Position numbers and translations under genes: made by a program. Shown one piece after another: positions 1-6,383 of a stretch of DNA of 9,513 nucleotides. Source of the DNA: Bacillota bacterium (lineage in GTDB: Bacteria; Bacillota_A; Clostridia; Lachnospirales; Lachnospiraceae). A model generated the notes under the pieces. It did no database searches. It saw only the letters and a list, made by a program, of their open reading frames with translations, and was not told the origin of the DNA. The stretch lies in the NCBI GenBank assembly GCA_023443925.1, contig JAEZSL010000425.1, positions 1 to 9,513 of the forward strand, written 5' to 3'. The number at the start of each line of letters is the position of its first letter. Position 1 is the stretch's first letter.

Positions 1-353
1 TTAATGGTATCATCTTCTTCAAAATCATCATCCATAAATGCCTGGTTTAAATTCGCTGCTGCTTGTTTCTTTTCTATAATTTTATTTTTATATTTTCTTA
101 ATTGACGTTCAATAATTTCTTCCACTAAGTCAATTGATACATACATATCATTACTTGTTTGTTCCGCACGTACCATACTGCCTTTCATGGGTATGGTTAC
201 TTCTATTTTCTGCCTTTCTTTTTCAACATTCATTGTTACATGGATTTCAGTATCAGGAGTAAAATATCTCTCGAGTTTTCCTATTTTTTCGTAGACAGCT
301 GTTTTAAGACCCTCAGTCACCTCAATATTTTTACCGCTAATAATATAACGCAT
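1..353 (-). CDS. hpf: Ribosome hibernation promoting factor, 5' part only
   Basis: HPF/RaiA-family protein that binds the 30S subunit in slow growth and helps inactivate ribosomes as dimers. The gene runs off the left edge, so only the first 117 residues are visible. They begin MRYIISGKNIEVTEGLK and show the family's beta-alpha-beta-beta-beta-alpha fold: helix 1 at about residues 12-28, and an IDLVEEIIERQLRKYKNK segment forming helix 2 around residues 74-93. An acidic stretch (DDDFEEDD) near residue 110 looks like the linker to the C-terminal dimerisation domain of long-form HPF, which lies outside the window. The ATG at 353 follows AAAGGAG at good spacing, and a consensus promoter lies 45-73 bp upstream. 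What is seen fits hpf well. Whether it is the long form is inferred from the linker. Confidence 0.93.
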   Translation of the reverse strand, partial: MRYIISGKNIEVTEGLKTAVYEKIGKLERYFTPDTEIHVTMNVEKERQKIEVTIPMKGSMVRAEQTSNDMYVSIDLVEEIIERQLRKYKNKIIEKKQAAANLNQAFMDDDFEEDDTI

Positions 354-397
354 AATGATCAACTCCTTTTGACTTTCTTGTAAAACTTTGTACCAAT

Positions 398-426
398 ATT
401 ATACCACAAACCGCCAAAGGTGACAA
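398..426 (-). promoter_or_regulatory. Sigma-A promoter of hpf
   Basis: Read on the minus strand: -35 TTGTCA (421-426), 17-bp spacer, -10 TATAAT (398-403) preceded by TGG, which makes an extended -10. Predicted start is near 391, giving a leader of about 38 nt before the hpf ATG. This is a near-perfect vegetative promoter. Hibernation factors in other Firmicutes are also stress controlled; I see no sigma-B site here. Confidence 0.85.
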
Positions 427-1101
427 GCTATTTCCGGCCAGATGTAATTTCTTATTTATAATTATCCTTATTATTTACATATTCACCTATTATTTTACCT
501 AAAAATCGCATAAATTGCAATTTTTAGCCCAGTAATTGCTAATTGTACAACATATTTCTTATTTTTTTGACAATATCAAATAACGGCTAAATTCTGTATT
601 CCATAGTGGTTTTTACCATTTTTATCATTACTTACAAAACAAATATTCGCGCTTGACAGCTTGTACACATATGGCAATGGTGGTTATTACCTGTGGATAA
701 TGTGGATAACTCAGTGTATAACTTCTTTTTCGTATAGAAACAGGCTTTTTTAATGTGGATAACTTTTGGATAAATGCACATAGGTGAATGCGCTTGTCCC
801 CACCTGTAAATGTAAGGAATATGATTTTGTGCAGTTTGTATACACGATAATTTGTCAAGCATTTAATTCTTCCCGGTAATTCCATCTTGAGAAATAGTTT
901 TGTTTTAACAAAATTCATACAATTTTCGAATCATTAGACTTCTTTATATATTATGTCTAATATTGACTGATAAATTCAGGTAACCAGTAAATGATGCATT
1001 AGATGCTGAGGAGCTCCGGCAGCAGTGGAATTCTTACTTAAGTGCTTTATTCACATCCCCCGTAGGTTTCTTCTCACAAGAGAAACTTTCCATCGTATGT
1101 G
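427..1101. other. Long intergenic region between hpf and the wall hydrolase, no clear gene
   Basis: About 675 bp without a supported gene. Contents: a T/A-rich part (430-640) with an imperfect inverted repeat, TAAAAAT at 500-506 and ATTTTTA at 520-526; the DnaA-box cluster (661-773, listed separately); a 7-bp inverted repeat, ATTAGAC at 933-939 and GTCTAAT at 955-961, with a 15-nt loop; and a less AT-rich part (984-1101) whose plus-strand reading frame looks protein-like but has no start codon (see findings). An open frame on the minus strand at 628-918 has no ribosome site and unremarkable composition, and I do not call it a gene. Confidence 0.7.
661..773. promoter_or_regulatory. Cluster of DnaA boxes
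   Basis: Three perfect DnaA boxes (TTATCCACA, read on the minus strand) occur at 692-700, 701-709 and 754-762; the first two abut. Weaker matches lie at 713-721 (TTATACACT), 765-773 (TTATCCAAA) and, on the plus strand, 661-669 (TTGTACACA). A 14-bp stretch containing one box (TAATGTGGATAACT) is repeated exactly at 698-711 and 751-764, 53 bp apart, about five helical turns. The neighbouring 430-640 is very AT-rich. The genes around it are not dnaA/dnaN, so it is more likely a DnaA titration or regulatory cluster than the chromosomal origin, but that is inference. Confidence 0.7.
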
Positions 1102-1146
1102 AAAAAGATGCCGGCTATGTATTCATTACATAGCCGGCATCTTTTT
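1102..1146. terminator. Strong hairpin terminator behind the NlpC/P60 gene
   Basis: A perfect 20-bp inverted repeat (arms 1102-1121 and 1127-1146, 5-nt loop TTCAT) with a GC-rich core, GATGCCGGCTATG. It has T runs at the outer end on both strands, so it can stop transcription in either direction. It lies 30 bp past the stop of the minus-strand wall hydrolase, and its main job is presumably to end that transcript. Confidence 0.92.
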
Positions 1147-1176
1147 TAATTTTATATTTTTATGTATATTATATTA

Positions 1177-2535
1177 TTAATTCAAAATTCTTCTTGCTTT
1201 ATATGGTGTACGGTAATCAATATTGGAAGTCTTGATACCATCTCTGGGATTACTTGCATGCACTACTCTGCCGCCGCCTATGTACATTGCAACATGGCTT
1301 ACATTACCGCTGCCGTTCCGGTAGAATATCAGGTCACCGGCCTGCAGACTGCTTAAACTTACTTCTTTACCGGCTGACTGAGACTGACTGCTGGAAGTTC
1401 TGGAAATATTATAACCATAATGTGAGTATATGGACTGTACAAACCCGGAACAATCCGCACCATTCGTTAAGCTTGTCCCTCCATAGACATAAGGGTTACC
1501 GACAAAATTAAGTGCATAACCTGCAACTTCACTTCCTGAGGAGCTGCTGCCGGAACTGCTGTCGGCATAGTTGCTGCCAGAGTTACTGCCTGTGGAAGAA
1601 TTATTTTTGCTGCTCTCTGATTTCTGTGCATTATTCTCAGCCTGTGATTTTTCTGATGCTTCTCTTTGTCTTTTCGCTTCCTGTTCCTGAGCCAGTTTTT
1701 CCAGACGTTCTGCTTCTGCCCTTTTCGCTTTTTCTTCAGCCTCTAATTTAGCCTTTTCTTCTTCGATAGAAATTGCATACTTGAACTCAACATCCGGTAT
1801 AACTAAATCTCTGGATACAAAGCCTGTAATCTGTTCTACGGAACCTTCGCCCGTATCATCTACGTCAATGAGGATTTCAATCCATTCATCATATTCTTTT
1901 GTTATGTAATATTTTTCCCCCTGGGGGATTAAAGCTACGATGTCCGTATCCGTTCCCTGTCCTTCTCTGACACGGAGGGTTTCCGTATTAACAATGACAA
2001 ACTTGCTTGCTACTTTATCAATCAATTTTTCTGCTTCAGTTCCAATTGCTAAAAATTCAGATTTTATATAACCGTCAACCTGACCGGAATGAATTCTTAC
2101 CCAGTCACCATCTGTCTCAAGGATGTCTGCTGCACAGCCCGGATATAACTTACCTACAACTTCACTTTCCTGATCCGCCTTGCTTCTTATGTTAACATAG
2201 CTGCTTTCACTGGCGATAGAAATTCCCAGATTAGCATATGGGGATTCCACCTTGGTTATATCTTCATCTTCATTACTTTCTTCCGTCTCTGTAGTTTCGA
2301 GACTTAAATTTACGGCTTTCTTACTTTCCTTTGAAAAGGTTTCCAGTAATTCTTCCGCCTCTCCCGTGTCTTTATCTGCCGTGGCAGTATAATAATTATC
2401 TAAGACAGGCGTAATACCTGCAATTCCTTTATCCGATGTACTCGTTGCTGCTTTCGCTGTGATGCTGCCGTAAGAGAAAGAAAGCAGTAATGCTGTGGCA
2501 CATAAGGATGCTTTGACAGCAATTCCCTTTATCAT
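1177..2535 (-). CDS. Secreted SH3-SH3-NlpC/P60 peptidoglycan hydrolase
   Basis: 452-residue exported cell-wall enzyme of the NlpC/P60 cysteine-peptidase family, which cuts peptide stems in peptidoglycan. Domains in order: signal peptide (residues 1 to about 30: basic start, hydrophobic core, AKA-A cleavage site); an acidic linker; bacterial SH3 domain 1 (about 110-165, SYVNIRSKADQESEVVGKL); SH3 domain 2 (about 181-246, TLRVREGQGTDTDIVALI); a charged Ala/Glu/Lys coiled coil (about 256-302); a Ser/Gly/Asn linker (303-335); and the catalytic domain (336-452). Catalytic residues visible are Cys362 (ADCSGFV), His414 (VSHVAMY) and His426 (VVHAS). The ATG at 2535 follows AAGGAGG at 11 nt. The gene has its own promoter, so it is probably transcribed alone or with read-through from trxB. 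Bond specificity cannot be read from the sequence; by family it would be a D,L- or L,D-endopeptidase. Confidence 0.95.
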   Translation of the reverse strand: MIKGIAVKASLCATALLLSFSYGSITAKAATSTSDKGIAGITPVLDNYYTATADKDTGEAEELLETFSKESKKAVNLSLETTETEESNEDEDITKVESPYANLGISIASESSYVNIRSKADQESEVVGKLYPGCAADILETDGDWVRIHSGQVDGYIKSEFLAIGTEAEKLIDKVASKFVIVNTETLRVREGQGTDTDIVALIPQGEKYYITKEYDEWIEILIDVDDTGEGSVEQITGFVSRDLVIPDVEFKYAISIEEEKAKLEAEEKAKRAEAERLEKLAQEQEAKRQREASEKSQAENNAQKSESSKNNSSTGSNSGSNYADSSSGSSSSGSEVAGYALNFVGNPYVYGGTSLTNGADCSGFVQSIYSHYGYNISRTSSSQSQSAGKEVSLSSLQAGDLIFYRNGSGNVSHVAMYIGGGRVVHASNPRDGIKTSNIDYRTPYKARRILN

Positions 2536-2562
2536 GTGAAAAGTGACCTCCTTGTAAGTTCA

Positions 2563-2586
2563 TATGAATGTAATAAACCATTCATA
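2563..2586 (-). promoter_or_regulatory. Leader hairpin upstream of the NlpC/P60 ribosome site
   Basis: Perfect 8-bp inverted repeat, TATGAATG at 2563-2570 and CATTCATA at 2579-2586, with an 8-nt loop. It lies in the untranslated leader about 13 nt upstream of the AGGAGG. The stem is AT-rich and has no T tail, so it is not a terminator. It could modulate translation or stability, or be an operator. Weak evidence of function. Confidence 0.35.
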
Positions 2587-2620
2587 ATAAGTCATCATCT
2601 GTTCCGTTTTTCTACGTAAA

Positions 2621-2637
2621 TGTTACAAATCTGTTAA
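2621..2637 (+). promoter_or_regulatory. WalR-like direct-repeat box
   Basis: TGTTAC-AAATC-TGTTAA matches the WalR (YycF) recognition pattern of two TGTWAH half-sites separated by 5 bp. It sits just downstream of the predicted transcription start (about +8 to +24) of the NlpC/P60 gene. WalRK is the known regulator of autolysins in Bacillus and Staphylococcus, so the context fits. The position suggests repression. PhoP-type regulators recognise a related repeat (TTAACA on the other strand), so the factor is not certain. Confidence 0.5.
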
Positions 2638-2650
2638 ATACACTGAGGTC

Positions 2651-2679
2651 ATTATATCAAATCATTCTACTCCTGTCAA
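2651..2679 (-). promoter_or_regulatory. Consensus sigma-A promoter of the NlpC/P60 gene
   Basis: On the minus strand: -35 TTGACA (2674-2679), spacer of exactly 17 bp, -10 TATAAT (2651-2656). Both hexamers are perfect. Predicted start is near 2644, giving a leader of about 108 nt. Such a strong core promoter usually needs repression or attenuation to be controlled, which fits the WalR-like box directly downstream. Confidence 0.92.
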
Positions 2680-2766
2680 CCTAAATATGGTAAAAATCCT
2701 AGCGTTTTTTAATCATTATCACGAAATCATATTGATTTTTTTAACATTTTCGTACAATTTAGTTAA

Positions 2767-3690
2767 TCAGAGTTTATTTAAGTACTTTTCTACTCCTGTA
2801 ATTGAAATTGCTCCATCAGAAGCTGCTGTTATAATCTGTCTTAACTCCTTTGTACGGACATCTCCGGCTGCAAAAACACCTGCAATATTGGTTTCACAAT
2901 TTTCTCCGGCAATAAGGTAACCGGCACCGTCGGCCTGCACCGATGTTTTATATACTTCGGAATTCGGTATATTTCCAACCGCGATAAATATTCCATCAAT
3001 GGCAAGCTCCGTATTCTCTTCTGTCTTAAGGTTTTTAACCGATATCTTTTCAACCTGATCTTTTCCGTTTATTTCTTCAACGACACTATCCCAGAGTATC
3101 TCCACATTTTCTAAAGAAAGCAGCTTATTGATATAGCTTTTTGCCGCTCTGAACTCATGTCTTCTGTGAATTACATAAACCTTTTTGCATAATCTGGCCA
3201 GGAATATGGCATCCTCCACCGCCACGTCACCGCCGCCTACAACTGCTGTTACTTTATTCCGGAAAAAGGCTCCGTCACAGGTAGCACAATAGGACACACC
3301 CATACCTGACAATCTCGTTTCTCCTTCAAGTCCCAGTTTGCGGGGATTGGCTCCGGTAGCAATAATTGCTGTTTTGCTCTTATAAACATTTCCGTCTTCC
3401 AAAGTTATATGCTTGATTCCATCTTCATCCTTAAAATCAACAACTTCTCCGGTGATAAACTTCATATCCATGCGGTCACAGTGTTCCCTGAATTTCATAC
3501 CTAATTCAAAACCGCTGATACCGGGGATACCAGGATAGTTATCCACCTCATAGGTATTGATAATCTGTCCGCCGCTCATGGGAGCTTTCTCTATAATAAT
3601 GGTATCCAGTTCCGCTCGTCCCGCATATAAAGCCGCGGCAAGACCGGCGGGGCCGGAACCCATTATAATTAAATCATAAATCTTATCCAT
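2767..3690 (-). CDS. trxB: Thioredoxin reductase
   Basis: 307-residue FAD- and NADPH-dependent thioredoxin-disulfide reductase, cytoplasmic, keeping thioredoxin reduced; length is usual for the low-molecular-weight family. Visible motifs: FAD-binding GSGPAG (11-16) with the following alpha helix; redox-active CATC (Cys135, Cys138) in SYCATCDGAFF; NADPH-site GGGDVA (152-157); HRRHEFRA (175-182), whose arginines indicate NADPH preference; and the C-terminal FAD motif GVFAAGDV (271-278). The ATG at 3690 follows AGGAGG with 8 nt between. No thioredoxin gene is adjacent. A perfect inverted repeat lies just upstream of the ribosome site, and a 35-bp tandem array lies upstream of that. I could not find a convincing promoter in this T-rich upstream region. 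Confidence 0.97.
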   Translation of the reverse strand: MDKIYDLIIMGSGPAGLAAALYAGRAELDTIIIEKAPMSGGQIINTYEVDNYPGIPGISGFELGMKFREHCDRMDMKFITGEVVDFKDEDGIKHITLEDGNVYKSKTAIIATGANPRKLGLEGETRLSGMGVSYCATCDGAFFRNKVTAVVGGGDVAVEDAIFLARLCKKVYVIHRRHEFRAAKSYINKLLSLENVEILWDSVVEEINGKDQVEKISVKNLKTEENTELAIDGIFIAVGNIPNSEVYKTSVQADGAGYLIAGENCETNIAGVFAAGDVRTKELRQIITAASDGAISITGVEKYLNKL

Positions 3691-3711
3691 ATCATTGTCC
3701 TCCTGTCAAAT

Positions 3712-3735
3712 TATCCGGTCTTTTTTTACCGGATA
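3712..3735 (-). promoter_or_regulatory. Inverted repeat in front of trxB
   Basis: TATCCGGT (3712-3719) and ACCGGATA (3728-3735) form a perfect 8-bp inverted repeat around an 8-nt spacer (plus-strand CTTTTTTT). It ends only a few bases upstream of the trxB AGGAGG. It may be an operator, a leader hairpin near the ribosome site or, on the plus strand, an isolated hairpin. Its placement between any promoter and the ribosome site favours a regulatory role, but nothing identifies a partner. Confidence 0.4.
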
Positions 3736-3804
3736 GATACTTTTTGTTATTATTTTTATTAGAATTTACTTTTAGAAACTACTTATTTTAGAACTTTTTA
3801 TTTT

Positions 3805-4071
3805 TTTAAACCTTCTTGCTTTATTGTATTTTAAATTTTAAACTCTTACTTTATTGCAGGCTTTTTTTATTTAAACCTTCTTGCTTTATTGCAGGCCTTT
3901 TTTATTTAAACCTTATTACTTTATTGCAGGCCTTTCTTATTTAAACCGGATTACTTCATTGCAGAGCTTTTTTATTTAAACCTGATTACTGTATTGCAGG
4001 CCTTTATTTATTTGTACCTTATTTCTTTATTACAGCCCTTTTTTAACCTATTTCATAGCAGTCTTTCCTCT
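3805..4071. repeat. Degenerate tandem array of about eight 35-bp units
   Basis: Units begin with TTTAAACC-like sequence at 3805, 3837, 3870, 3905, 3940, 3975, 4011 and 4042. The spacing is exactly 35 bp for 3870-3905-3940-3975 and 31-36 bp elsewhere. Each unit reads roughly TTTAAACC, then TTATTACTT, then TATTGCAGGCC, then a T run. The middle units (3870-4010) are most alike and the outer ones decay; weaker traces extend to about 3740 and 4110. A 35-bp period is not a multiple of three and every frame has stops, so it is not coding. There are no unique spacers, so it is not CRISPR. The plus strand is strongly T-rich. Confidence 0.85.
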
Positions 4072-4374
4072 TATAGAACTTTCTTGCTTTTAATCATCTT
4101 TTTAGTACTTTAGTCATATATCTCTATTTTTTAATATAACCGGTATCTTCCCCATTCTCTTTATGCTATAATGGGTTAGTACTTTTTTTATTCTTGCTTC
4201 AGATATCATATAATTTGGGATTGTATTATAAAACCTTCCTATTATAGTATTACCGCTTTAGCCACTAATTTCAAAACCGATATTATTATAACACATTATA
4301 TTAAATAATAAAATTCCTATTCTTTATCTTGTGACTTAGTTACCAACCGATAACCGTGAAAGGGGAAATTGTTT
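4072..4374. other. AT-rich leader region upstream of yjfB
   Basis: About 300 bp of very AT-rich DNA between the repeat array and yjfB. It holds an extended -10 (TGCTATAAT, 4164-4172) on the plus strand without a recognisable -35, and a second TATAAT at 4209-4214. Two sequences resemble the -10 of flagellar sigma-D/sigma-28 promoters: ACCGATAT (4276-4283) and ACCGATAA (4346-4353). Neither has a clear TAAA -35 at the right distance. The minus strand has many TATAAT-like words but none with a good -35, so the trxB promoter remains unplaced. Confidence 0.45.
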
Positions 4375-4551
4375 ATGGATATAGCAATGCTTTCGATGTT
4401 ACAGAGCCAGTCAAAAATCTTAACCGATGTGAATACCGCCTTACTTGGTAAAAATCTTGATACCGTAGAAGAATTAGGCGATGGCCTGGTTAAGATGATG
4501 GAACAATCCGTCACACCTTATTTAGGACAGAATATTGATTTAAAAATATAA
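4375..4551 (+). CDS. yjfB: YjfB-family putative motility protein
   Basis: 58-residue small protein resembling the YjfB family of Bacillus and clostridia, known as sigma-D-controlled putative motility proteins. Seen directly: MDIAMLSMLQSQSK at the start, a central amphipathic helical stretch (about 14-46), and the characteristic ending PYLGQNIDLKI. The biochemical role of the family is not known. The ATG at 4375 is preceded by AAAGGGG with a 9-nt gap; an in-frame TTG at 4369 would leave only 3 nt and is less likely. The gene stands alone on the plus strand, ends at a hairpin terminator, and its last codons and stop are duplicated downstream. A possible sigma-D -10 lies in the leader. Confidence 0.8.
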   Translation: MDIAMLSMLQSQSKILTDVNTALLGKNLDTVEELGDGLVKMMEQSVTPYLGQNIDLKI

Positions 4552-4589
4552 TTTCGGTCAGAATATTGATTTGATGTTATAATTTCTAT
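4528..4589 (+). repeat. 31-bp tandem duplication across the yjfB stop codon
   Basis: Two adjoining 31-bp units (4528-4558 and 4559-4589) share CAGAATATTGATTT and TATAATTTC and differ in the middle and last bases; 25 of 31 positions match. The first unit encodes the C-terminal QNIDLKI and stop of yjfB. The second is out of frame and untranslated. It looks like a slippage duplication that has since diverged. Confidence 0.8.
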
Positions 4590-4594
4590 ACATT

Positions 4595-4630
4595 AAAAGC
4601 CTGCAGGCTTATACCGGCAGGCTTTTTTAA
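4595..4630. terminator. Terminator between yjfB and the CPBP gene
   Basis: Arms AAAAGCCTGC (4595-4604) and GCAGGCTTTT (4617-4626), 12-nt loop, followed by TTTTAA on the plus strand. It ends yjfB. On the minus strand it has a four-T tail and lies about 45 bp beyond the CPBP stop, so it may serve both convergent units. The left arm also lies within a separate palindrome, AAGCCTGCAGGCTT. Confidence 0.85.
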
Positions 4631-4673
4631 ATTTGTTAATTTTATAATGCTATAATTGTCATATACATACGTA

Positions 4674-5777
4674 TCACTTCATTTTAAACATCCGCACAAT
4701 GGTATAAAAATTCTCTGCACTTTGCTCAGGTGCTTGTGCTGCATATAATTCATTTATAATCATCAAGGCGACACAGACGAAGATAGCTATAATTAAGCTG
4801 GCAGAAATAAGCCTTCTTACTTTTACAGGTTCTTCATAATTGCTGCTAAGACTTATATCCCCTTCCTGAGTATAATATGTGGCCTGGGAACGGTCCGCAA
4901 AGCTGCCTGCACCTTTTCTTCTGAATATAGCTTTCACATGCTCCCACCTGCCGGAGTTTTTAGCAATGGTACGGAAAACGATAAAAGCCAAAATGGAAGT
5001 AAAGAGAGCTGTCAATCCGTAACTTCGTATTACATAACCAAAATCCATATTTTCCAAAAGGCCGGAACCCATGGAATTTATCAATTCATCTGCGTTATAT
5101 TGGTCTGACCCATACAGCGCTTCCAGTACTTTAAACAAGGTCGGATACAGCGCCATTACCAGCACCGATGTTCCATTTATAAGAAAGTGGACAATCATGG
5201 TGGATAGGATGGAATCTGTAGCCTCAATAAGCAGGGCAAATACGATACCCATTGCAAAAGCATAGGAGAATTGGTTCAGGTTACCATGAATGATGCCAAA
5301 TAAAAAGCCGCTTAAGAAAATCCCTTTAAGTGCACTTACTTTACTATACTCATTGTAAAAAATGCCGCGGTAAACGGATTCTTCCAAAATACACGGTATC
5401 AGCGCTATCATGAGAAGACTTAGCAGAAAACCGTTTTTGGATATAATATTATTCATAAAATCTGTCGTGTCGTTCTGCACATAAAGCATGGACAAGGCAT
5501 TAATCAGGTTCATTAACGGTGAAATCAGATAGGCAAATATGACGATCAGGATTATATTGGATATTCTGATACCTTTAAACCGTATTGCCTGAGCCAAATT
5601 CACTTTCTGAGTTATGAGATAAACTGCTGAGGGAATGACCAGCACAATCTGGGACAGCAAAAGCACAATAAAATAATTATCCGTATATTCAACAACCCAG
5701 GGCATAACAAGGGAACCTGCTATAGACATAAGAACCGTGGCCAGAAATACCAGGTTCACTGATTTAACTCTACTCAT
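4674..5777 (-). CDS. CPBP-family (CAAX-protease-like) membrane protease
   Basis: 367-residue multi-pass membrane protein of the CPBP/Abi family, putative intramembrane glutamic-type proteases. All three family motifs are present: EExxxR (Glu132, Glu133, Arg137 in EESVYRG), FxxxH (Phe160, His164 in FGIIH) and HxxxN (His197, Asn201 in HFLIN). Hydrophobic segments are visible around residues 8-30, 36-55, 74-98, 117-131, 150-165, 171-187, 190-210, 253-270 and 324-342. An unusual cytoplasmic-like charged stretch (about 272-322) precedes the last membrane segment, making the protein longer than minimal members. The ATG at 5777 lies 6 bp after the methyltransferase stop, with AGGTG upstream, so the two are co-transcribed and probably translationally coupled. 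Substrate unknown; in other bacteria relatives act in protein maturation or bacteriocin immunity. Confidence 0.93.
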   Translation of the reverse strand: MSRVKSVNLVFLATVLMSIAGSLVMPWVVEYTDNYFIVLLLSQIVLVIPSAVYLITQKVNLAQAIRFKGIRISNIILIVIFAYLISPLMNLINALSMLYVQNDTTDFMNNIISKNGFLLSLLMIALIPCILEESVYRGIFYNEYSKVSALKGIFLSGFLFGIIHGNLNQFSYAFAMGIVFALLIEATDSILSTMIVHFLINGTSVLVMALYPTLFKVLEALYGSDQYNADELINSMGSGLLENMDFGYVIRSYGLTALFTSILAFIVFRTIAKNSGRWEHVKAIFRRKGAGSFADRSQATYYTQEGDISLSSNYEEPVKVRRLISASLIIAIFVCVALMIINELYAAQAPEQSAENFYTIVRMFKMK

Positions 5778-5783
5778 TAAGCT

Positions 5784-6383
5784 TTACACCTGCTCTTCAT
5801 CAATTTTCTTTACCAATACATTTAACCACACTTCATCCCCGTTTTCATTTCTCACATCGGTGCTTTTCCAGATTTCAAGCAGATTCAGTTCCGGAAATCT
5901 GCTAATGATATCTTTCATTTCTTTTGATTTAAAATCATTAAAATACCGGCCGTTGCGGAACCCTGAAAATTCGCCGTGCTTAAAGGACATATATAATACT
6001 CCGCCAGGTTTTAAGCATTTGATTACTTTGCGGAAGATTTCTTCAAATTCATCCGGTGTAGTATGTAATAAAGAAGCACATGCCCAAATTCCGTCGAATA
6101 CCTCATCAAAATCCAGTTCTGAGAATTGCATCTGAAGAACATCCTGTCCGATATGTATGGATGCCAGTTCACATAATTCCCCGGATCCATCCACTGCAGT
6201 TACACCAAAGCCTCTATCGATCAGATACAGACTGTCTCTTCCTGAGCCGCAGCCTAAATCCAACACTTCTCCGCCTTCTGGTAAAAATGCGATAAATTTA
6301 TCCAGCATATCTCCCATATCCAATTCTACTGTACTTTCAAAGTATAAATTCGCGTACTTATTATAATAGTCTATCGAGTCCAA
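5784..6383 (-). CDS. Class I SAM-dependent methyltransferase
   Basis: About 199 residues, Rossmann-fold methyltransferase. Seen (numbered from the TTG at 6383): motif I VLDLGCGSGRDS (40-51) binding SAM; VDGS (64-67) at the end of strand 2; the acidic LDFDEVFDGIW region before ACASLLHT (101-108); LKPGGVLYMSFKHG (124-137); and a C-terminal WLNVLV strand (186-191). This resembles a widespread stand-alone family sometimes annotated as TehB-like; the substrate is unknown. Start choice: no ATG is available. A TTG at 6407 has no ribosome site, whereas AAAGGAAGG lies just before two consecutive TTG codons at 6386 and 6383, so translation most likely starts there. It is the first gene of an operon with the CPBP protease. 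Confidence 0.9.
   Translation of the reverse strand: MDSIDYYNKYANLYFESTVELDMGDMLDKFIAFLPEGGEVLDLGCGSGRDSLYLIDRGFGVTAVDGSGELCELASIHIGQDVLQMQFSELDFDEVFDGIWACASLLHTTPDEFEEIFRKVIKCLKPGGVLYMSFKHGEFSGFRNGRYFNDFKSKEMKDIISRFPELNLLEIWKSTDVRNENGDEVWLNVLVKKIDEEQV

Noticed and set aside
661..773. Chromosomal replication origin (oriC)
   Set aside because: Firmicute oriC normally flanks dnaA/dnaN; the neighbours here are hpf and a wall hydrolase. Kept as a DnaA-box cluster instead.
628..918. A 96-codon minus-strand open frame in the hpf upstream gap
   Set aside because: No ribosome site before its start, composition typical of translated AT-rich spacer, and it runs straight through the DnaA-box cluster.
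1512..1751. Plus-strand open frames opposite the NlpC/P60 gene
   Set aside because: They mirror the repetitive Ser/Gly linker and coiled-coil codons of the real gene on the other strand.
2536..2650. A c-di-AMP (ydaO) riboswitch in the NlpC/P60 leader
   Set aside because: Such riboswitches often precede wall hydrolases, but this leader is only about 108 nt, AT-rich and without the conserved core.
2730..2766. Terminator for trxB
   Set aside because: A short AAATCA/TGATTT hairpin exists, but its T run lies on the plus strand, the wrong side for trxB, so read-through into the wall-hydrolase gene cannot be excluded.
3805..4071. CRISPR array
   Set aside because: The 35-bp units adjoin without unique spacers, lack dyad repeats, and no cas gene is nearby; it is a plain degenerate tandem repeat.
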